From: CAVVJA01 sp963809815
Lineage (GTDB): Bacteria; Actinomycetota; Actinomycetes; Mycobacteriales; Jatrophihabitantaceae
Length of the DNA stretch: 64,000 bases
Reading direction: 5' to 3'
Assembly: GCA_963809815.1 (NCBI GenBank)
Contig: CAWELM010000025.1
Location: 124,001-188,000 of the forward strand
Below, piece by piece: positions 8,791 through 18,078 of this stretch; position 1 is the first letter of the stretch, and each line of letters begins with the position of its first letter. The position numbers and the translations under genes are program-made. The notes under the pieces were generated by a model. The model had not been told where the DNA came from. It saw only the letters and a program-made list of their open reading frames with translations, and ran no database searches.

Positions 8791-10680
8791 TCAGCGGCTG
8801 GCCCGGGCTCGGGCGCGGAGCTTCTCGCGCTCCTGCCCCGACAGCACCGCCTTCCGAAGCCGCACGGCCGAAGGAGTCACCTCGACACATTCGTCGTCAC
8901 GGCAGAACTCCAGTGCTTGCTCGAGCGACAGCTGCCGGTGCGGGATGAGTCGAACGAGCTCCTCACCGGTCGACGAGCGCATGTTGGTCAGCTTTTTCTC
9001 CTTGGTCGCGTTCACGTCCAAGTCGTCGGCCCGCGAATTCTCCCCGACGATCATTCCTTCGTAGACCAGGGTCGTCGGCCCGACGAAGAGCGTGCCGCGC
9101 TCCTGCAGGTTGAACAGCGCGTAGGGCGTCACGGCACCCGCTCGATCGGCGACCAACGAACCGGTCGGACGGGTGCGCAGCTCGCCCACCCAGGGCACGT
9201 ATCCATCGAATACGTGATGCAGGAGGCCGGTACCGCGGGTTTCGGTCAGGAACTCGGTCCGGAATCCGATCAGACCGCGAGACGGCACCTGGTATTCCAT
9301 GCGAACCCAACCGCTGCCGTGGTTGACCAGCTGCGTCAACGTGGATCGCCGTAGGCCAAGCAGTTGGGTGACCACACCGACGTATACCTCGGGGACGTCG
9401 ACGGTGAGCCGCTCGACCGGCTCGTGCACTCGGCCGTCGATGATCCGGGTCACCACCTGGGGCTTGCCTACGGTGAGTTCGAAGCCTTCGCGCCGCATGA
9501 GCTCCACCAGGACTGCGAGCTGGAGCTCCCCGCGACCTTGTACCTCCCACGTGTCCGGACGGTTCGTCGCAAGCACTCGCAAGGACACGTTGCCGACGAG
9601 TTCCGCGTCAAGGCGATTCTTGACCAGGCGGGCGGTGAGCTTGGTGCCCGATTGCCCAGCGAGCGGTGACGTGTTGATCCCGATCGTCATCGAGATCGAC
9701 GGCTCGTCCACTGTGATCAACGGAAGCGGGCGGGGATCGTCGATGTCGGCCAGCGTTTCGCCGATCGTGATGTCGGCGATGCCGGCGATCGCGATAATGT
9801 CGCCGGGACCGGCTGATTCGGTCGGCACCCGCTCGAGGGCGCGCGTCGTGAACAGCTCGCTGACCTTGACCCGTTCGACGGTTCCGTCGGTGCGGCACCA
9901 CGCGACGGTCTGACCCTTGGCGATTGTGCCGTTGTGCACGCGGCATAGCGCGATCCGGCCGAGGTATGGCGACGCGTCGAGGTTTGTCACTTGGGCCTGC
10001 AGTGGCGCCGAGTCGTCATACACCGGAGCGGGGATGGCCGACAGGATGGTCGCGAAGAGGGGGCGCAGGTCGGCATCGGCGGGCAGGGAGCCGTCCGCTG
10101 GGCGTTCGAGCGAGGCCCGGCCGGCCCGGGCTGACGCGTACACGATCGGGAAGTCGAGCGCCTCGGCCGAATCCTCGGGCGAGTCGAGCAGGTCCAAGAA
10201 GAGCTCGTACGTCTCGTCGACGACTTCGGCGATCCGCGCATCGGAGCGGTCGACCTTGTTGATGACGAGAACGACCGAAAGTTTGGAGGCGAGCGTCTTG
10301 CGGAGCACGAATCGCGTTTGCGGCAGCGGACCTTCTGCCGCGTCGACAAGCAGAACGACACCGTCGACCATCGACAAGCCCCGCTCGACCTCGCCGCCGA
10401 AATCCGCGTGACCGGGCGTGTCGACGATGTTGATCGTGACCTTGTCACCCGTCGGGGTGGTGTAGTCGATCGCCGTGTTCTTGGCGAGGATCGTGATGCC
10501 TTTCTCCCGCTCGAGGTCCATCGAGTCCATGACTCGCTCGCGGACATCACCGCTCTCGGCCTGATGCTCGGTGAACACTCCGGACTGCCAGAGCATGGCA
10601 TCGACCAGAGTGGTCTTCCCGTGGTCAACATGCGCGACGATGGCGACGTTGCGCCGGTCGCCGCGCTGCCTTATCGCCAC
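8791..10680 (-). CDS. typA: Ribosome-associated translational GTPase TypA/BipA
   Basis: 629 aa, full length for the family. The G domain starts with the P-loop AHVDHGKT (about 16-23), then the EREKGITI switch, DTPGHADFGGEV, and NKVDR for guanine recognition. The elongation-factor domains and the BipA-specific C-terminal part (STGEELVRLIPH, SLEQALEFCRDDE) follow. TypA binds the 70S ribosome and supports assembly and growth under stress or cold. The start is GTG at 10680, with GAGGG about 8 nt upstream. Confidence 0.97.
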   Translation of the reverse strand: MAIRQRGDRRNVAIVAHVDHGKTTLVDAMLWQSGVFTEHQAESGDVRERVMDSMDLEREKGITILAKNTAIDYTTPTGDKVTINIVDTPGHADFGGEVERGLSMVDGVVLLVDAAEGPLPQTRFVLRKTLASKLSVVLVINKVDRSDARIAEVVDETYELFLDLLDSPEDSAEALDFPIVYASARAGRASLERPADGSLPADADLRPLFATILSAIPAPVYDDSAPLQAQVTNLDASPYLGRIALCRVHNGTIAKGQTVAWCRTDGTVERVKVSELFTTRALERVPTESAGPGDIIAIAGIADITIGETLADIDDPRPLPLITVDEPSISMTIGINTSPLAGQSGTKLTARLVKNRLDAELVGNVSLRVLATNRPDTWEVQGRGELQLAVLVELMRREGFELTVGKPQVVTRIIDGRVHEPVERLTVDVPEVYVGVVTQLLGLRRSTLTQLVNHGSGWVRMEYQVPSRGLIGFRTEFLTETRGTGLLHHVFDGYVPWVGELRTRPTGSLVADRAGAVTPYALFNLQERGTLFVGPTTLVYEGMIVGENSRADDLDVNATKEKKLTNMRSSTGEELVRLIPHRQLSLEQALEFCRDDECVEVTPSAVRLRKAVLSGQEREKLRARARASR

Positions 10681-10794
10681 GCAGCAACCCTCGATTCCGT
10701 ACTCGACTCAAAGACGAATTCTATGGGGTCCGGCCACGGCCACCGAACGCGTCGCCGACGCCGCCAGCCCGGTCGGAGTTGGCCGACGCTCCGA

Positions 10795-11277
10795 TCAGTC
10801 GGATCCCGCTGCGGGACCAGCGCGACGGCGACGCCACGAATTGCGCAGGCACCAGCCCCATAGCGTGAGAGCGCTCACGGCACCGGCCATGCCGATGACC
10901 GTCGCACTCGGGTCCCAGTGCGCTGGCAGACCGATCACCTCGGCCCCATTGATGTTGTAGACCACGCCGTACTTGATTCCCGGCTTCCACCGATAGTCGC
11001 CGAGCAGGTTCGGTTCGACGATCCGCCCGTCGGTACTTGTAAATGTTCCTGCGGTGATACACAAATGTTCTTGGCAGCTGTGCGACGTCACGACATATGT
11101 ACCGCGCGTGCCAGCCGGCACGTTGTTGACGTGGCGGGCGAGGTGGTCGATGCCGAGCCCAAGCATGACCAGGCAGAGCACCGGTATGCCGAACCAGAAG
11201 AACACTCCGAGCATGGTTGGGATCGTTGCCATAGCCCGCTTCGCGACGCGTTCACGCGAAGCGGTGGCTACGGTCAC
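10795..11277 (-). CDS. Small membrane protein of unknown function (160 aa)
   Basis: Two hydrophobic helices (about residues 22-45 and 125-145) flank a roughly 75-residue segment with two Cys (SCQEHLC) that would lie outside the membrane if the N-terminus is inside, possibly as a disulfide. The C-tail is Arg-rich and cytoplasmic. I do not recognise a family. GTG at 11277 lies 6 nt after a TAAGCT -10 box, supporting the long form; an internal ATG at 11232 is the alternative. It sits 114 bp upstream of typA on the same strand. Confidence 0.7.
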   Translation of the reverse strand: MTVATASRERVAKRAMATIPTMLGVFFWFGIPVLCLVMLGLGIDHLARHVNNVPAGTRGTYVVTSHSCQEHLCITAGTFTSTDGRIVEPNLLGDYRWKPGIKYGVVYNINGAEVIGLPAHWDPSATVIGMAGAVSALTLWGWCLRNSWRRRRAGPAAGSD

Positions 11278-11283
11278 CGCCCT

Positions 11284-11289
11284 AGCTTA
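11284..11289 (-). promoter_or_regulatory. -10 box TAAGCT, leaderless start of the 160-aa membrane protein
   Basis: TAAGCT is followed by 6 nt and the GTG at 11277; no Shine-Dalgarno is possible in that space. Confidence 0.5.
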
Positions 11290-11316
11290 GTGTCGCGTGC
11301 GCGACCATAGCTGAGG

Positions 11317-14300
11317 TCAATGCCGTCGAAGACGCAGTGACAGAACCTGGAACGGTCGGAGCACGATCGGAATAGCGGCTCCGTCGCCGGTAGCCTCGAC
11401 CGCGAGTGTTTCGCCGGTAGGACGTTCGAGGAGATCGACAACCCCGGCTTCGGCCACCGGGAAAGAAGTGCGCAGGACGCTTCGCGCACGGCCGCCGAGC
11501 GACTCATAGACCCGAACGACGACGTCACCGCTGCGGTCGTCGGCCAGCTTCACGGCCTCGGCCACGGCAGCCGGGCTAGCTATGTCCACAAGCGGCTGCG
11601 GCAGCGCGCCGCCATGTCCTGACGTGACCCGGAGGGGCAGGTTCAGCGCGTAACCCGCTGCGATCGCGTCGGCAACGGTCGCCCCAGGGACGAGAGCGAA
11701 GCGCCAACGGTGCCGGCCCCGATCCGCTCGTGGATCAGGGCTGCGCGGCGCCCGTACCACGCTCATGCGCACCGTCGTCGTCGTGCCCCCATCGGCGCGA
11801 GTGTGCCGTCGCGCGTCGTAGCCATAAGTCGCCTCGTTTACGAGCGCAACGCCATAGCCTGATTCGGCCAGGTGGACGAATCGGTGGCAGTACAGCTCGA
11901 ACCGTGCGGCGTCCCAGCTGGTGTTCTCGTGGGTGGGCCGGTGCACGTGGCCGAACTGGATCTCCGCGGAGGAGCGATCAGCGCGGATGTCGAGCGGGAA
12001 CGCCAGTTTCAGGATTTGCTCGGTCTCGTGCCAGTCCAGGTCGAGGTCAAGTTCGATATGGCGGCTTCCGGCTGTCAGTCGCACGGTTTGCGTGACCGTA
12101 GAGGAACCGAAGGACCGGTCGACCCGAATCGCACCAACCAGCGGGCCCGCTTCGACGACGGCGAGCGATTCGCACTGAGTTACGTCAACATGCCGGTGCA
12201 GATAGTGCCGATCGATGTCCCACGCATCCCAGCTGTTCGGCAGGTCCGGGTGCATCTGCAGCATGTTGCCGACAGAGTCCGGGGCCAGCACTTCGCGGTC
12301 GGCGATCAGATCGCGGATCGAGGTCAGCAAACCCTGACCGTTCATCTCGACGCGCAGCAGACCGTTGTCGAGGGACGTCTCCGTAGTCCGGACCTCGACG
12401 GGCGGCGCGCTTGACGCCACGGCGTGTAGGGGGGCACCGCTAGCCGCCGGGACCCGCGTGAAGACCGCGACGGTCCCGTCGGCGAGTACCTGACCGCCCG
12501 TCGGTCTCAGCACGGTTTCTCGCGCTGACACGACCTCGGCGCGGGAGCGTGGTGACGGGTTGAAGACCCACGGCTCATCGGTGCCCATGCCACCGTCGGC
12601 GTGCGCAAGTACTTTGAGTGCCCGTGCGATGATCTGCTCCAGCTCGTTCCGAGCCGCGCGGTAGGCCGCCTCCGCTTCCCGGTACACCCAGGCGATCGAG
12701 CTGCCGGGCAGAATGTCGTGGAACTGGTGGAGCAAGACGATCTTCCACAACCGATCGAGTTGTTCGTACGGATACGTGGCGCCCGTACGCACAGACGCCG
12801 CGACCGACCAGAGCTCCGCCTCGCGCAGCAGATGTTCGCAGCGACGGTTGTTGGCCTTGGTATTGGCTTGCGTCGTGAAGGTGGCTCGATGCAACTCCAG
12901 GTAGAGCTCGCCCGACCACACCGGAGCGTTCGGGTATTCCGCCTGTGCGGCCCGGAAGAACGCGTCGGGATCAGCTATGACGACGCGGGCAGATCCTTCG
13001 AGGTCCCGCAGCCGCCGAGCCCGTTCCAACATCTCGCGGGTTGGGCCACCCCCACCGTCGCCGTGTCCGAAGGGCAACAGCGATCGGGTCCCGCCACCCT
13101 TGTCGGCAAAGTTTCGAACGGCGTGCGCCAGCTCCTGCCCGGTCAACGTCGCGTTGTAGGTGTCAGCGGGCGGGAAATGCGTGAAGATCCGCGTGCCATC
13201 GAGGCCTTCCCACCAAAAGGTGTGGTGCGGAAATCGGTTCGTCTGATTCCAGGAGATCTTCTGGGTCAGGAACCACCGCATCCCGGCCAGGTGTGCCAGC
13301 TGCGGGAAGGCAGCCGTATACCCGAACGAGTCGGGCAGCCAGACGCCCGGGCAGTCGTAGCCGAATTCGTCCAGGAAGAACCGCTTACCCGCGACGAGCT
13401 GCCGGACCAGAGACTCGCCGCCGGGGAGGTTGCCGTCGGATTCGACCCACATGCCGCCGGCCGGTATCCACTGCCGCTTGCCGACCGCGCGCTGTATGCG
13501 CTGATATAGCTCGGGATACTCATCCTTGATCCAGGCGTATTGCTGCGCCTGCGAGCACGCGAATATGAGCTCCGGGTATTCCTCCGCCAGCGCTGTGACA
13601 TTCGCGAAGGTTCGCGCGGCCTTGCGCTTGGTCTCGCGTTGCGGCCACAGCCAGGCCGTGTCGATGTGTGCGTGGCCAATCGCGTTGACGATGTGCGCGC
13701 TCGCGTTGGCCGGGCGTTCCAGGGCAACGGCGACTACGGCCCGAGCCGCACCCGCCGTCGCGGCGATGTCGTTCGTATCCAGGCAGTCCAGTGCCCGCTC
13801 CAGGGTGCGAAGGATTTCGTGTCGGCGCGGGTCGTCCGTCGACAGCGCATGCATGAGCTCCGACAGGACCTGCACGTCCGTCTGGAGCCGCCACACGTCG
13901 TCGTCGCGGATCGCGAGATCAGCCCGGCGCAGGTGGAACAAGGGGGTGTCGGCGGCAGTCAACCGGTCACCGACCTCGGTGGGAACGAATCCCTGTGCGA
14001 GGACATCGGGGTTCGCAGCAGCCTCCACGAGGAACCTGACCTGCTCGCCGCCGGCTGCCGCCGACACGACGGGCACGTATCGGCTCGCTGGGTGAATGCC
14101 CTTGAGCGGGCTCCCTGAGGCGTCGTACACGAGCGCTTCGGCTTGGAATCCAGGCCAGTCACCAGCGAAACCGAGGTCGAACAGCGCCTCGACGCGGCAC
14201 CCGACCCATTCCGCCGGGACGACGCCTTCGGCCCTGATCCACAGCGTCGACCAGGGTGAGCCCCAAGCGTCACCGACCGCGATCGGCTCGTAGGTTGCCG

Positions 14301-14448
14301 CTCCGGCCTCGCGTATCGAGACCGGTTCACCGGGCACTCGCCAGCCGCGGAGCCGCATCGGGACGGTGGCGCAGTAGACCGCCGGCGCGATCCGCTCGTG
14401 CAGCACCCGGTCGATTCGGCCCTCTACCAAGCGACGGTCGTCGTGCAC
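11317..14448 (-). CDS. Alpha-mannosidase, glycoside hydrolase family 38
   Basis: 1043 aa with the four-part GH38 layout: N-terminal beta domain (about 1-240), catalytic domain from GHAHIDTAWLWP (258-269; Zn ligands H259/H261 region and D263) through the nucleophile D373 in LPDSFGYTAAF and a later metal-binding FGHGDGGGGPT, then the helical and C-terminal beta-sandwich domains. No signal peptide, so it is cytosolic. The family releases terminal alpha-mannose from mannosides. GTG at 14448 is preceded by GGGAG at 5-6 nt. No sugar transporter or regulator is adjacent, so the natural substrate is open. Confidence 0.95.
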   Translation of the reverse strand: MHDDRRLVEGRIDRVLHERIAPAVYCATVPMRLRGWRVPGEPVSIREAGAATYEPIAVGDAWGSPWSTLWIRAEGVVPAEWVGCRVEALFDLGFAGDWPGFQAEALVYDASGSPLKGIHPASRYVPVVSAAAGGEQVRFLVEAAANPDVLAQGFVPTEVGDRLTAADTPLFHLRRADLAIRDDDVWRLQTDVQVLSELMHALSTDDPRRHEILRTLERALDCLDTNDIAATAGAARAVVAVALERPANASAHIVNAIGHAHIDTAWLWPQRETKRKAARTFANVTALAEEYPELIFACSQAQQYAWIKDEYPELYQRIQRAVGKRQWIPAGGMWVESDGNLPGGESLVRQLVAGKRFFLDEFGYDCPGVWLPDSFGYTAAFPQLAHLAGMRWFLTQKISWNQTNRFPHHTFWWEGLDGTRIFTHFPPADTYNATLTGQELAHAVRNFADKGGGTRSLLPFGHGDGGGGPTREMLERARRLRDLEGSARVVIADPDAFFRAAQAEYPNAPVWSGELYLELHRATFTTQANTKANNRRCEHLLREAELWSVAASVRTGATYPYEQLDRLWKIVLLHQFHDILPGSSIAWVYREAEAAYRAARNELEQIIARALKVLAHADGGMGTDEPWVFNPSPRSRAEVVSARETVLRPTGGQVLADGTVAVFTRVPAASGAPLHAVASSAPPVEVRTTETSLDNGLLRVEMNGQGLLTSIRDLIADREVLAPDSVGNMLQMHPDLPNSWDAWDIDRHYLHRHVDVTQCESLAVVEAGPLVGAIRVDRSFGSSTVTQTVRLTAGSRHIELDLDLDWHETEQILKLAFPLDIRADRSSAEIQFGHVHRPTHENTSWDAARFELYCHRFVHLAESGYGVALVNEATYGYDARRHTRADGGTTTTVRMSVVRAPRSPDPRADRGRHRWRFALVPGATVADAIAAGYALNLPLRVTSGHGGALPQPLVDIASPAAVAEAVKLADDRSGDVVVRVYESLGGRARSVLRTSFPVAEAGVVDLLERPTGETLAVEATGDGAAIPIVLRPFQVLSLRLRRH

Positions 14449-14591
14449 GCAGTCTCCCGATGAGTTCGCCGTTGGGCTGGCTGGCCAGATGCCCCCGCAC
14501 TGGTTCTGGTTCGTCGGTCACGGCAGCCAAGCTGTGGCTATCGTGACCGTCACTGGCAGCGTCGGCACGGTGCATCCACACTGACAGTGGG

Positions 14592-14638
14592 CGCCTCGGC
14601 GCTCCCCAGGCGTCCCCCCGCGCCGAAGCGCCGAGGCG
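14592..14638. repeat. 12-bp perfect inverted repeat with 23-nt spacer
   Basis: CGCCTCGGCGCT (14592-14603) pairs with AGCGCCGAGGCG (14627-14638). AGGCGTCCCC also occurs twice here. There is no T-run, so terminator function is doubtful; a relic of a small repeat element is as likely. Confidence 0.5.
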
Positions 14639-14943
14639 TCCCCATGATTGCAGAGTCGGGCTCCTCGTACCTCTTGAGCCCACCGGAGCCAGATCCTTAG
14701 TTGACGGCGAACCGGCGTCGTCGGGACGAGAACTGTTGCTCGCGCGACACGGCGTCGCCAACCTGGTTGGCGAGTATCACGGCGACCTGGCGACGCAGTT
14801 CGCCGGGTCGACTTCTCGGCTCAACGTGAGAACGGACCGTCCAAACGCACGGTCGTCGCACTTGGCGTGAAGCTCGATCGGTTCTGCGGGCAACTGCAGC
14901 AATCGTCACGACCCGATTGCGCCAGTTCTTGTGCGGGCGCGGC

Positions 14944-14949
14944 TAAAGT
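14944..14949 (+). promoter_or_regulatory. -10 box TAAAGT, leaderless start of the cyclase gene
   Basis: TAAAGT is followed by 6 nt and the ATG at 14956. No -35 of good quality is seen at 16-18 nt. Confidence 0.5.
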
Positions 14950-14955
14950 CACTGA

Positions 14956-15615
14956 ATGATTGTTGATCTTTCGCACGAGATCGTGCCAGGAATGCGGACC
15001 TATCCCGGCCTCGCCGGCCCCCAGCTACAGACGGTCGTCTCGCGCAAGGAGTCGGCCGAGCGGCTGGGATCAGGGGTGTCACTCGAGATCGCCTCGATAA
15101 CCCTGGTTGGCAATACCGGTACGTATGTCGACGCGCCGTTCCACTTTCACGCCGATCGGGCCGACGTGGCGCAGTTGCCGCTCGAGCGGTTGGTGAACGT
15201 GCCGATCGTGATGATCCAAGTGCGGGATCGTTCGGAGGTATCCGCTGACGACTTGGGCGAGCGGGACCGGCTCTGGGGCCGCGCCGTACTGGTGCACACC
15301 GGGTGGTCTCGGCATTGGGGCACCGATCGATATCTGGACTTCGACTGCCCTCACTTGCGCGCCGACACGGTCGACGCCCTCGTTGACGCAAATGTGGCCC
15401 TCGTCGGAATCGACTCGCTGAACATCGACGACCCGTCGGACCCGGACCGGCCAGCGCATAACCGTCTGCTGGGTGCCGACATCCCGATCATCGAGCATCT
15501 GACGAACCTGCAGGCCGTTCCTGACGCCGGCGCTCGGCTGACCGCCGTGCCGCCACCAGCGCGTGGCATGGCCTCGTTTCCGGTCCGAGCAATCGCGGTC
15601 TACGAGGCCGCCTAA
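14956..15615 (+). CDS. Cyclase-family metal-dependent hydrolase (kynurenine formamidase-like fold)
   Basis: 219 aa, matching the cyclase/KynB/isatin-hydrolase family: MIVDLSHEIVPGMRTYPG at the start and VGIDSLNIDD in the second half. The family metal motif H-x-G-T-H-x-D-x-P-x-H appears here as NTGTYVDAPFH (53-63). D59 and H63 remain, but the two earlier His are N53 and Y57. I recall NTGTY variants from other family members, so this is probably a subfamily rather than damage, but it should not be called a formamidase. The start is supported by a -10 box 6 nt upstream. The last 10 codons lie in a 162-bp segment duplicated at 16579-16740. Confidence 0.85.
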   Translation: MIVDLSHEIVPGMRTYPGLAGPQLQTVVSRKESAERLGSGVSLEIASITLVGNTGTYVDAPFHFHADRADVAQLPLERLVNVPIVMIQVRDRSEVSADDLGERDRLWGRAVLVHTGWSRHWGTDRYLDFDCPHLRADTVDALVDANVALVGIDSLNIDDPSDPDRPAHNRLLGADIPIIEHLTNLQAVPDAGARLTAVPPPARGMASFPVRAIAVYEAA

Positions 15616-15745
15616 CGACGCCGCGCGCACGTCCCTGTTTGTCACGGTGGACGCGGAACCGGCACGCATCCCAGATTTATCAGCTGATTCGCGTCTCGAG
15701 GTAGATCGCGGCCACGGCACCCGAGGCATCCAGCCCTATCGCGCA
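15584..15745. repeat. 162-bp direct repeat, copy 1 (3' end of the cyclase gene and downstream)
   Basis: Aligns with 16579-16740 in the same orientation. By hand count there are 15 substitutions and two 1-bp indels, about 90% identity. Copy 1 covers the cyclase residues RAIAVYEAA, its stop codon and about 130 bp downstream. The copies are 995 bp apart and flank one secreted-protein gene. Confidence 0.9.
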
Positions 15746-15817
15746 AGGTGGCAGCGTGCGTGTGTGGCTTGGAAGCGAGGGTGAGCGCAACGGCCGCCCT
15801 GACAAAGATTCTCCGAA

Positions 15818-16372
15818 CTACCCGATCGCGGACGCGATCGCGTCGCACATTACCGTCTCGTCGCCGGCGAACGGGTGCGGCCCATGCTCGATCACCTGCT
15901 CGCTGAGGACGTTCCCCTGGGCATCGAACGTGGTCACCATCGAGATGAACCCCACGTCCTTCACCAAGGTGTTGCTGTGCGAGGTGTAGATCCGTAAGGG
16001 AATCCCGGTGAGGGTATCGGTGGCGGTGATGGTGCCGTCCCGGTTGACCACCGGGTCGGGCTGGAACGCATCCCGGCCTGCAGCCTCCACGTGCACCACC
16101 TTGCCGTTTGCCTCATTGGTCAAGGTGCTCACCACGTGGCTTACGTCCTGAATCGAGACGTTCCCGAACCGGTCGAAGAAGACCTTGAACGTGTCCGTCC
16201 CTTGCACCACGGAGTCCACCGTGAATCCGCAGACATCGATACCGGTCAACGTCACATTGACCTTGGTGTGAGTCACCTGGGGTGCGGCGGCTCCCGCTGG
16301 CGCTGCGGCTAGCCACCCCGCGACAAGCGTCATCAGTCCCGACAGCGCAACGACCTGCACTACCCGTTTCAT
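15818..16372 (-). CDS. Small secreted protein of unknown function (184 aa)
   Basis: The chosen ATG (16372) follows GGGGGA by 4 nt and opens a classic Sec signal: MKRVVQ, a hydrophobic core and cleavage near APAGA-AAPQ (about residue 29). The mature part is about 155 residues, rich in beta-favouring sequence, with two Cys (DVCGF near 49 and VMCDAIA near the C-terminus) that could form one disulfide. I do not recognise a family. The gene lies between two copies of a 162-bp direct repeat and is opposite in orientation to the cyclase. Confidence 0.75.
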   Translation of the reverse strand: MKRVVQVVALSGLMTLVAGWLAAAPAGAAAPQVTHTKVNVTLTGIDVCGFTVDSVVQGTDTFKVFFDRFGNVSIQDVSHVVSTLTNEANGKVVHVEAAGRDAFQPDPVVNRDGTITATDTLTGIPLRIYTSHSNTLVKDVGFISMVTTFDAQGNVLSEQVIEHGPHPFAGDETVMCDAIASAIG

Positions 16373-16578
16373 CAAATCCCCCGTTCTCTCGGCCGGGTCG
16401 AATCCCAGCGGCGAGCCACTCAGGTCAAGAGACCTGCCCGTGGTCCTCGTCTGGGAGCCGAGCCGGTGCCCATGACGGAAATGAAAGCACCGGGGCGAGG
16501 GCAAGACAAGCAACGGAGGTCGACGTCGCGTGCGCTGGCGTCAAGATATGTTGCCGGCGCGCAGCAGCCGTTGCCCGA

Positions 16579-16740
16579 TCCGAGCAATCGCGGTCTACGA
16601 GGCGACCTAGCGACGCCGCGCACACATCTCTGTTGTCACGTTGGGCGCGGAACCGGGTACGCATCCCAGACTTATCAGCTGATTCGCGTCTCGAGGCAGA
16701 TCGCGACCACGGAACCTGAGGCATCTAGCCCTATCGCGCA
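16579..16740. repeat. 162-bp direct repeat, copy 2 (with relic of a cyclase C-terminus)
   Basis: Second copy of 15584-15745. The frame still encodes P-I-R-A-I-A-V-Y-E-A-T followed by TAG, matching the cyclase end PVRAIAVYEAA, so this is a decayed 3' end of a duplicated cyclase gene. It ends 8 bp before the end of the HNH gene. The rest of the 16373-16748 stretch is the upstream region of the secreted-protein gene and shows nothing else. Confidence 0.9.
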
Positions 16741-16748
16741 CGCGAATT

Positions 16749-18078
16749 TCAGACCAACGCAAGTGTCGGCGCTACGCGGAATTGGAGGGGAAGGTGGTGG
16801 GTGGTGTTTCGGCGTGGGGTTTGGGTGGAGTCGATCCAGCGGGGTGGTCGCCAGTGCGGGACGCCGTTGGTCATCTGACAGGTCCAGCCGCGTTTGCGGT
16901 GCTCGCGATGGTGAAATCCGCAGACGAGAGTGAGATTGTCCAGGTCGGTGCGGCCACCGTCGACCCACGGGATGACGTGGTGGGTTTCGCACCAATCCGG
17001 GGGCCGATCACAGCCCGGGAAACGAACAGCCGCCGTCGCGGGCGGCGAGGGCGCGGCGTTGCCCGGGGCTGGCGGTGCGGCGGGTCAGCCCGTAGCCGAG
17101 CACCCCGCCGGCGTCACCGAGGACGACGGGCACGATGTCGGCCTCGGCGGCGATCCGCAGCGCCTGCGGCACGCTGATGACGCCGCCGTGCGCGGTGGTG
17201 GCCAGGCCGGTGCGGGCCTCCAACTGCTCCAGGGTCATCGTGATGAGCACGGTGGCGGGGGTGCCGCCGGCGTCGGGCAGCGTGCCAGCGCGCAGCAGCC
17301 GCTGCCCGGCATCCAGCAGCGCGTCATGCCGCCGCTGCCCGGCGCTGCGCCGATCCGGCTCCCCGTCGCCGGTGTCAGGGACGGGACGGGCAAGGGTGGA
17401 AAGGATGGTCTGCCACACCGCGGTCGCCTCACCGGTCAGCTGCGCCTGCAGCCGGCCCGACCCGTCCGGCAGCACGGTCAGGACGGCGTCCCGCCGCCGA
17501 TCGTGGTCGCGTTCGCAGGCGAGGACCCCGTCCGGGTCCAGGCAGGCCCGCACCGTGCGGGCCAGCACCGCCAGCTGATCCGGATTCAGCACCCGGGCGT
17601 GCTCAATCAACATCGCCTCGACCGCCTCGGCCTGCACCAGAGCGGCGTCGGGCAGGCTGTCAACAGTCCGGCAGATCAGTGCCGCCTGCCGGGTGCAGAC
17701 GGTTCCCGCCGCCACTGCCGCAGCGACCTTCGGGAACCGGGCCGGCAACAGCGGCCCGGACATCGCCCGGCGCGGGGCAAGGTCCGAGGCCACCCGGACC
17801 CGCTGGGCCGCCTCCCGCCGTCCGATCCTCAGCCGCTCGGACAGCAACACCGGCGTGGACGTATACCCCAGCTCGGCCGCCACCCCACGCGTATCCACCT
17901 CGGCGATCAAAGCGTGCGTGACCGCCGCCCGCTGCCGGGTATCGATCTCCAACGCGGCCACCAGCTCCAGCAACTCGTCACCGGACAGCGCGGCCATGTC
18001 GACGGCGGCCAGCGCCTGCCGCGCGGCGGCAAGCTGGTTGAGCGCAAGCCCAACCGGTGACCGAGGACTGTCGAACAC
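16749..18078 (-). pseudogene. DUF222-HNH endonuclease (13E12 repeat family), single-base frameshift
   Basis: The first 356 codons (18078-17008) encode an N-terminal DUF222 region and run into the HNH junction at GGCSFPGL-stop. Removing one G from the CCCGGG at 17014-17019 restores a complete HNH domain: CDRPPDWCETHHHVIPW, then GGRTDLDNLTLVC and HHREH, and the frame ends at TGA 16749. The zinc-binding Cys pairs and HNH histidines are intact, so the break is recent or a sequence error. GTG at 18078 is chosen because a TAGAAT -10 box lies 7 nt upstream, although the frame is open to 18135. A LexA-like box overlaps the start. Members are repeated nuclease-like genes of unclear function, several of them DNA-damage inducible in M. 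tuberculosis. Confidence 0.85.

Larger units (their letters stand above)
14449..14955. other. Intergenic region between divergent mannosidase and cyclase genes
   Basis: About 500 bp. It contains the inverted repeat at 14592-14638 and the promoters of both flanking genes. A plus-strand frame ending near 14869 (LLLARHGVANLVGEYHGD...) reads like protein but has no start and no family I recognise. It could be a gene relic. No tRNA or mobile element is visible. Confidence 0.4.

Noticed and set aside
15079..15729. 216-aa minus-strand frame over the cyclase, similar to another at 16425-16724
   Set aside because: The similarity is only the reverse reading of the 162-bp duplication; the plus-strand cyclase is the real gene.
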